A stretch of DNA of 64,000 nucleotides from Blautia sp. SC05B48 (lineage in GTDB: Bacteria; Bacillota; Clostridia; Lachnospirales; Lachnospiraceae). The position numbers were made by a program, and so were the translations under genes. The stretch is from NCBI RefSeq assembly GCF_005848555.1, contig NZ_CP040518.1, positions 558,001-622,000 on the forward strand. Direction: 5' to 3'. The notes beneath the pieces are model-generated. The model saw nothing but the letters and a program-made list of their open reading frames with translations, made no database searches and was not told the DNA's origin. Below, in pieces: positions 61,691-64,000 of this stretch. Positions within the stretch are counted from its first letter, which is position 1. Every line of letters begins with the position of its first letter.

Positions 61691-62638
61691 ATGCCAGATA
61701 TTTTCCAGGACTCTTCCCAATATTTCCATATTTCTGCTTTTTATGCTCTCTCCCTGCCTTATTATCATATGGAGCACCACACACATTCCAGCTATGAGAT
61801 CATGTATATCACCTCCGGTTCCTGCCGGGTTTTCTGCCTGGACGGCACGCAGGACACAGAATTCCCACTGAAATCCGGGCAATTTATCTTTATCCGGCCG
61901 GATGTACCTCACAGGCTGGAGATTCCAGATGGTTTCCCTTGCTCGATCCTGAATCTGGAATTTTCCCTTACTTCCGAAAAAAGCCCGGTTGCTCTGGAGC
62001 TTCTCCTGAAAAAGGATCCCAGATTTTCCCGGTTCTGGAATTTTACGGACGTCTCCCAGGGCTTCTGCTCCGGCACGGATTCCCGCAGCTTCGGATACAG
62101 CCTGAAGGATCTGCTCACATTTTTACAACAAAATCCCGGTCAGATACAAAAGGAAGAATTTCTCTTCTTTCTTCTTTTCAGCCGTATGCTTACAGAGCTT
62201 GCATTCTGCGCCCGCTCCAGCCGGAGCACTCAGGGAATCGTCTATCTGAAAAAAGCGCTCCGCTACATTGATGAGCATTATCTGGAAGACATTGATATTC
62301 CTGCCATCTCCGCATATGCAGGGATCAACAAATCCTACCTGCAGGCGCTCTTTACAGAAAAAAACGGCTGCACCATCAATACCTATATCAACCGCAAGCG
62401 TATGGAACAGGCCGCCTTTCTTCTGTGCAACAGTACTCTGCGCATTACGGATATTGCCTTTTCTTCCGGCTGCAACAGCCGGCAGCATTTTGCACATACC
62501 TTCGAAAAATTTTATCATATGAGCCCTTCCAGGTACCGAAGCCTTCATACTCGGCCTCTCCGTTCGGATACCCAAAAGAAACGCTATCATATGACTGACG
62601 GACTGAAGCTGGAAAGCGAACCCTTTCCTCATGAATAA
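61691..62638 (+). CDS. AraC family transcriptional regulator (probable alpha-galactoside regulator)
   Basis: This 315-residue protein has an N-terminal cupin (HTHSSYEIMYITSGS near 30; GQFIFIRPDVPHRLE) and a C-terminal helix-turn-helix pair (DIPAISAYAGINKSYLQALF; FSSGCNSRQHFAHTFEKFY). It is divergent from the GH36 gene and so resembles MsmR/RafR-type activators. AGGAGG precedes the ATG. Confidence 0.88.
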   Translation: MPDIFQDSSQYFHISAFYALSLPYYHMEHHTHSSYEIMYITSGSCRVFCLDGTQDTEFPLKSGQFIFIRPDVPHRLEIPDGFPCSILNLEFSLTSEKSPVALELLLKKDPRFSRFWNFTDVSQGFCSGTDSRSFGYSLKDLLTFLQQNPGQIQKEEFLFFLLFSRMLTELAFCARSSRSTQGIVYLKKALRYIDEHYLEDIDIPAISAYAGINKSYLQALFTEKNGCTINTYINRKRMEQAAFLLCNSTLRITDIAFSSGCNSRQHFAHTFEKFYHMSPSRYRSLHTRPLRSDTQKKRYHMTDGLKLESEPFPHE

Positions 62639-62700
62639 AACTTACTTCATACACCTGCACCTTCATGCTGATACCTGCGATCCGCGTCTGAGCAGCCTAA

Positions 62701-62755
62701 AAAAAGCGGCCAGGCACGAAGCTCTTATCTCTTCGATAACCTGGCCGGCTTTTTA
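62701..62755. terminator. Bidirectional terminator
   Basis: GGCCAGG/CCTGGCC stem flanked by A and T runs, between the convergent AraC and P-type ATPase genes. Confidence 0.7.
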
Positions 62756-62774
62756 TATTTATTTTGAAAAATTT

Positions 62775-64000
62775 CTATGGGAGCAGATTCTGCATACTCT
62801 TCAGACTGATCGCCAGTGTGGAGGTATTATGCAGAAGTGCGGATGAAGTCGGCTGCAGGATACCTGCAACGCCACAGGCGATAAGGCCTGCGTTAAAGGT
62901 AATAATAAAACGGTAATTGCGTCTGATACGCTTCATCAGTGCATTGCTGATCTCTTTCAGAACAACAAGCTCCTGAAGATCATCTGCACCTACAGTAATA
63001 TCTGCGATCTCCCGGGCAATTTCAGCACCATCACTGATGGCGATACCGACATTGGCTGCGGAAAGTGCCGGAGAATCATTGATTCCGTCACCTACCATGA
63101 TAACCTTTCTTCCGGCTGCCTTTTCTTTTTCGATGAAGTTGGCCTTATCCTCCGGAAGTACCTCGGAATAATATTCGTCCACTCCCACACGTCTGGCAAT
63201 GGCTGCTGCTGTACGCTCGCTGTCCCCTGTCATCATAACGATCTTGGAAATTCCTGCCCCACGCAGTGCTTCTACAGAAGCTTTCGCTTCCTCACGAAGG
63301 GGATCTTCAATACAGATCACTGCCGCAAGGCGTCCGTCAATGGCAAGATACAGATGAGAATACTCTTCCGGAATATTGTCGAATTTCTCCCTGCCCTCCT
63401 CCGGGATCAGACATTTCTCATCTTCAAATACAAAGTGATAGCTTCCGATCACGGCCTTATGGTTTTCGATCGTAGTGGAAATTCCATGCGCTACTACATA
63501 TTCAACCTTGGAATGCATCTCCTCGTGTGCCAGATGTTTCTTCTTGGCTGCACTGACAACGGCTTTCGCCATGGAATGCGGGAAATGCTCTTCCATACAT
63601 GCGGCGATACGAAGCATTTCATCCGGATTATTGTTATCAAACGGAACCACGTCCACAACGGTCGGTTTCGCTTTTGTCAGAGTTCCGGTCTTGTCAAATA
63701 CGATGGTATCTGCCTCTGCCATTGCCTCCAGATATTTACCGCCCTTAACTGTAACTTTGTGTGTACCGGCCTCACGGATTGCGGACAATACGGAGATCGG
63801 CATTGCAAGCTTCAGCGCACAGGAGAAGTCTACCATCAGGATCGCAAGAGCTTTGGTAGCGTTTCTGGTAATCAGATATGTAAGAGCTGTTCCTCCAAGT
63901 GTATACGGAACCAGCTTATCTGCCAGATGCTCTGCCTTTCCCTCCAAAGAAGATTTCAGCTTCTCAGACTCCTCGATCATGGTGACGATCTTGTCATAAC
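62775..64000 (-). CDS. Heavy-metal P-type ATPase, C-terminal part (runs off window)
   Basis: The last 408 residues of a P1B-type ATPase. The phosphorylation motif DKTGTLT lies 95 residues into the visible part, then the nucleotide-binding HFPHSMAKAV (HP locus), TGDSERTA and the hinge MVGDGINDSPAL. Two helices close the protein. In the ion-path helix the usual CPC or SPC motif is replaced by DFSCALKLAMP, so the metal cannot be assigned. The frame is open to the window edge; the ATG at 63980 is internal. Confidence 0.88.
   Translation of the reverse strand, partial: YDKIVTMIEESEKLKSSLEGKAEHLADKLVPYTLGGTALTYLITRNATKALAILMVDFSCALKLAMPISVLSAIREAGTHKVTVKGGKYLEAMAEADTIVFDKTGTLTKAKPTVVDVVPFDNNNPDEMLRIAACMEEHFPHSMAKAVVSAAKKKHLAHEEMHSKVEYVVAHGISTTIENHKAVIGSYHFVFEDEKCLIPEEGREKFDNIPEEYSHLYLAIDGRLAAVICIEDPLREEAKASVEALRGAGISKIVMMTGDSERTAAAIARRVGVDEYYSEVLPEDKANFIEKEKAAGRKVIMVGDGINDSPALSAANVGIAISDGAEIAREIADITVGADDLQELVVLKEISNALMKRIRRNYRFIITFNAGLIACGVAGILQPTSSALLHNTSTLAISLKSMQNLLP

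Overview
The window looks like a chromosomal segment of a low-to-moderate GC Clostridia, most likely Lachnospiraceae (Blautia-like). This rests on inference from gene content: ECF transporter genes next to truA-rplM-rpsI, a tig-clpP-clpX-lon-ysxC run, sugar ABC operons with LacI and AraC regulators, GH36 alpha-galactosidase, and many intrinsic terminators. Most genes lie on the minus strand.

Layout. 1-6.4 kb: the 5' part of a TetM/EF-G-like GTPase with a hairpin over its ribosome binding site, a patatin-like lipase, an ABC-F ATPase, a flavodoxin, a choloylglycine-hydrolase-like Ntn hydrolase and cardiolipin synthase. 6.8-22.4 kb: an accessory block with AraC plus two ABC exporters, a ZIP transporter, a broken methyltransferase, TetR, a 145-bp MITE-like repeat, a flavodoxin, a 5'-truncated MATE pump, a lantibiotic-immunity cassette (ATPase, two permeases, NisI-like lipoprotein, response regulator, kinase) without lantibiotic biosynthesis genes, and an AlbA_2-type regulator. 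22.7-33.6 kb: core genes rpsI, rplM, truA, ecfT, ecfA2, ecfA1, ysxC, lon, clpX, clpP and tig. 33.7-38.4 kb: an SGNH esterase, DJ-1, CYTH, tRNA-Gly, proC and threonine aldolase, with two more copies of the dispersed repeat. 38.4-44.6 kb: a LacI-controlled carbohydrate operon (binding protein, two permeases, DUF5060/DUF5605 glycosidase) with shared operator-like motifs.

45.2-52.9 kb: a 7.7-kb mobile element has inserted with base precision into a gene for an NMT1/SsuA-like binding protein. The two halves of that gene lie at each end and rejoin in frame at a 5-bp core. The element carries a large serine recombinase, a GyrI-like protein with an SdpI-like membrane protein behind a multi-hairpin leader, a decayed Mob relaxase tail, two XRE regulators, and an Abi_2 (AbiF-type, HEPN) gene. 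The Abi gene is preceded by a small structured RNA with its own promoter and terminator. It also has one in-frame stop codon that splits an otherwise full-length reading frame. This RNA-toxin-like pair is the most interesting system in the window.

53.4-64 kb: a MalY/PatB C-S lyase, the dipeptidase PepV, a C_GCAxxG_C_C protein, an AraC regulator divergent from an MFS exporter, an alpha-galactosidase divergent from its probable AraC regulator, and most of a metal P-type ATPase running off the window end.
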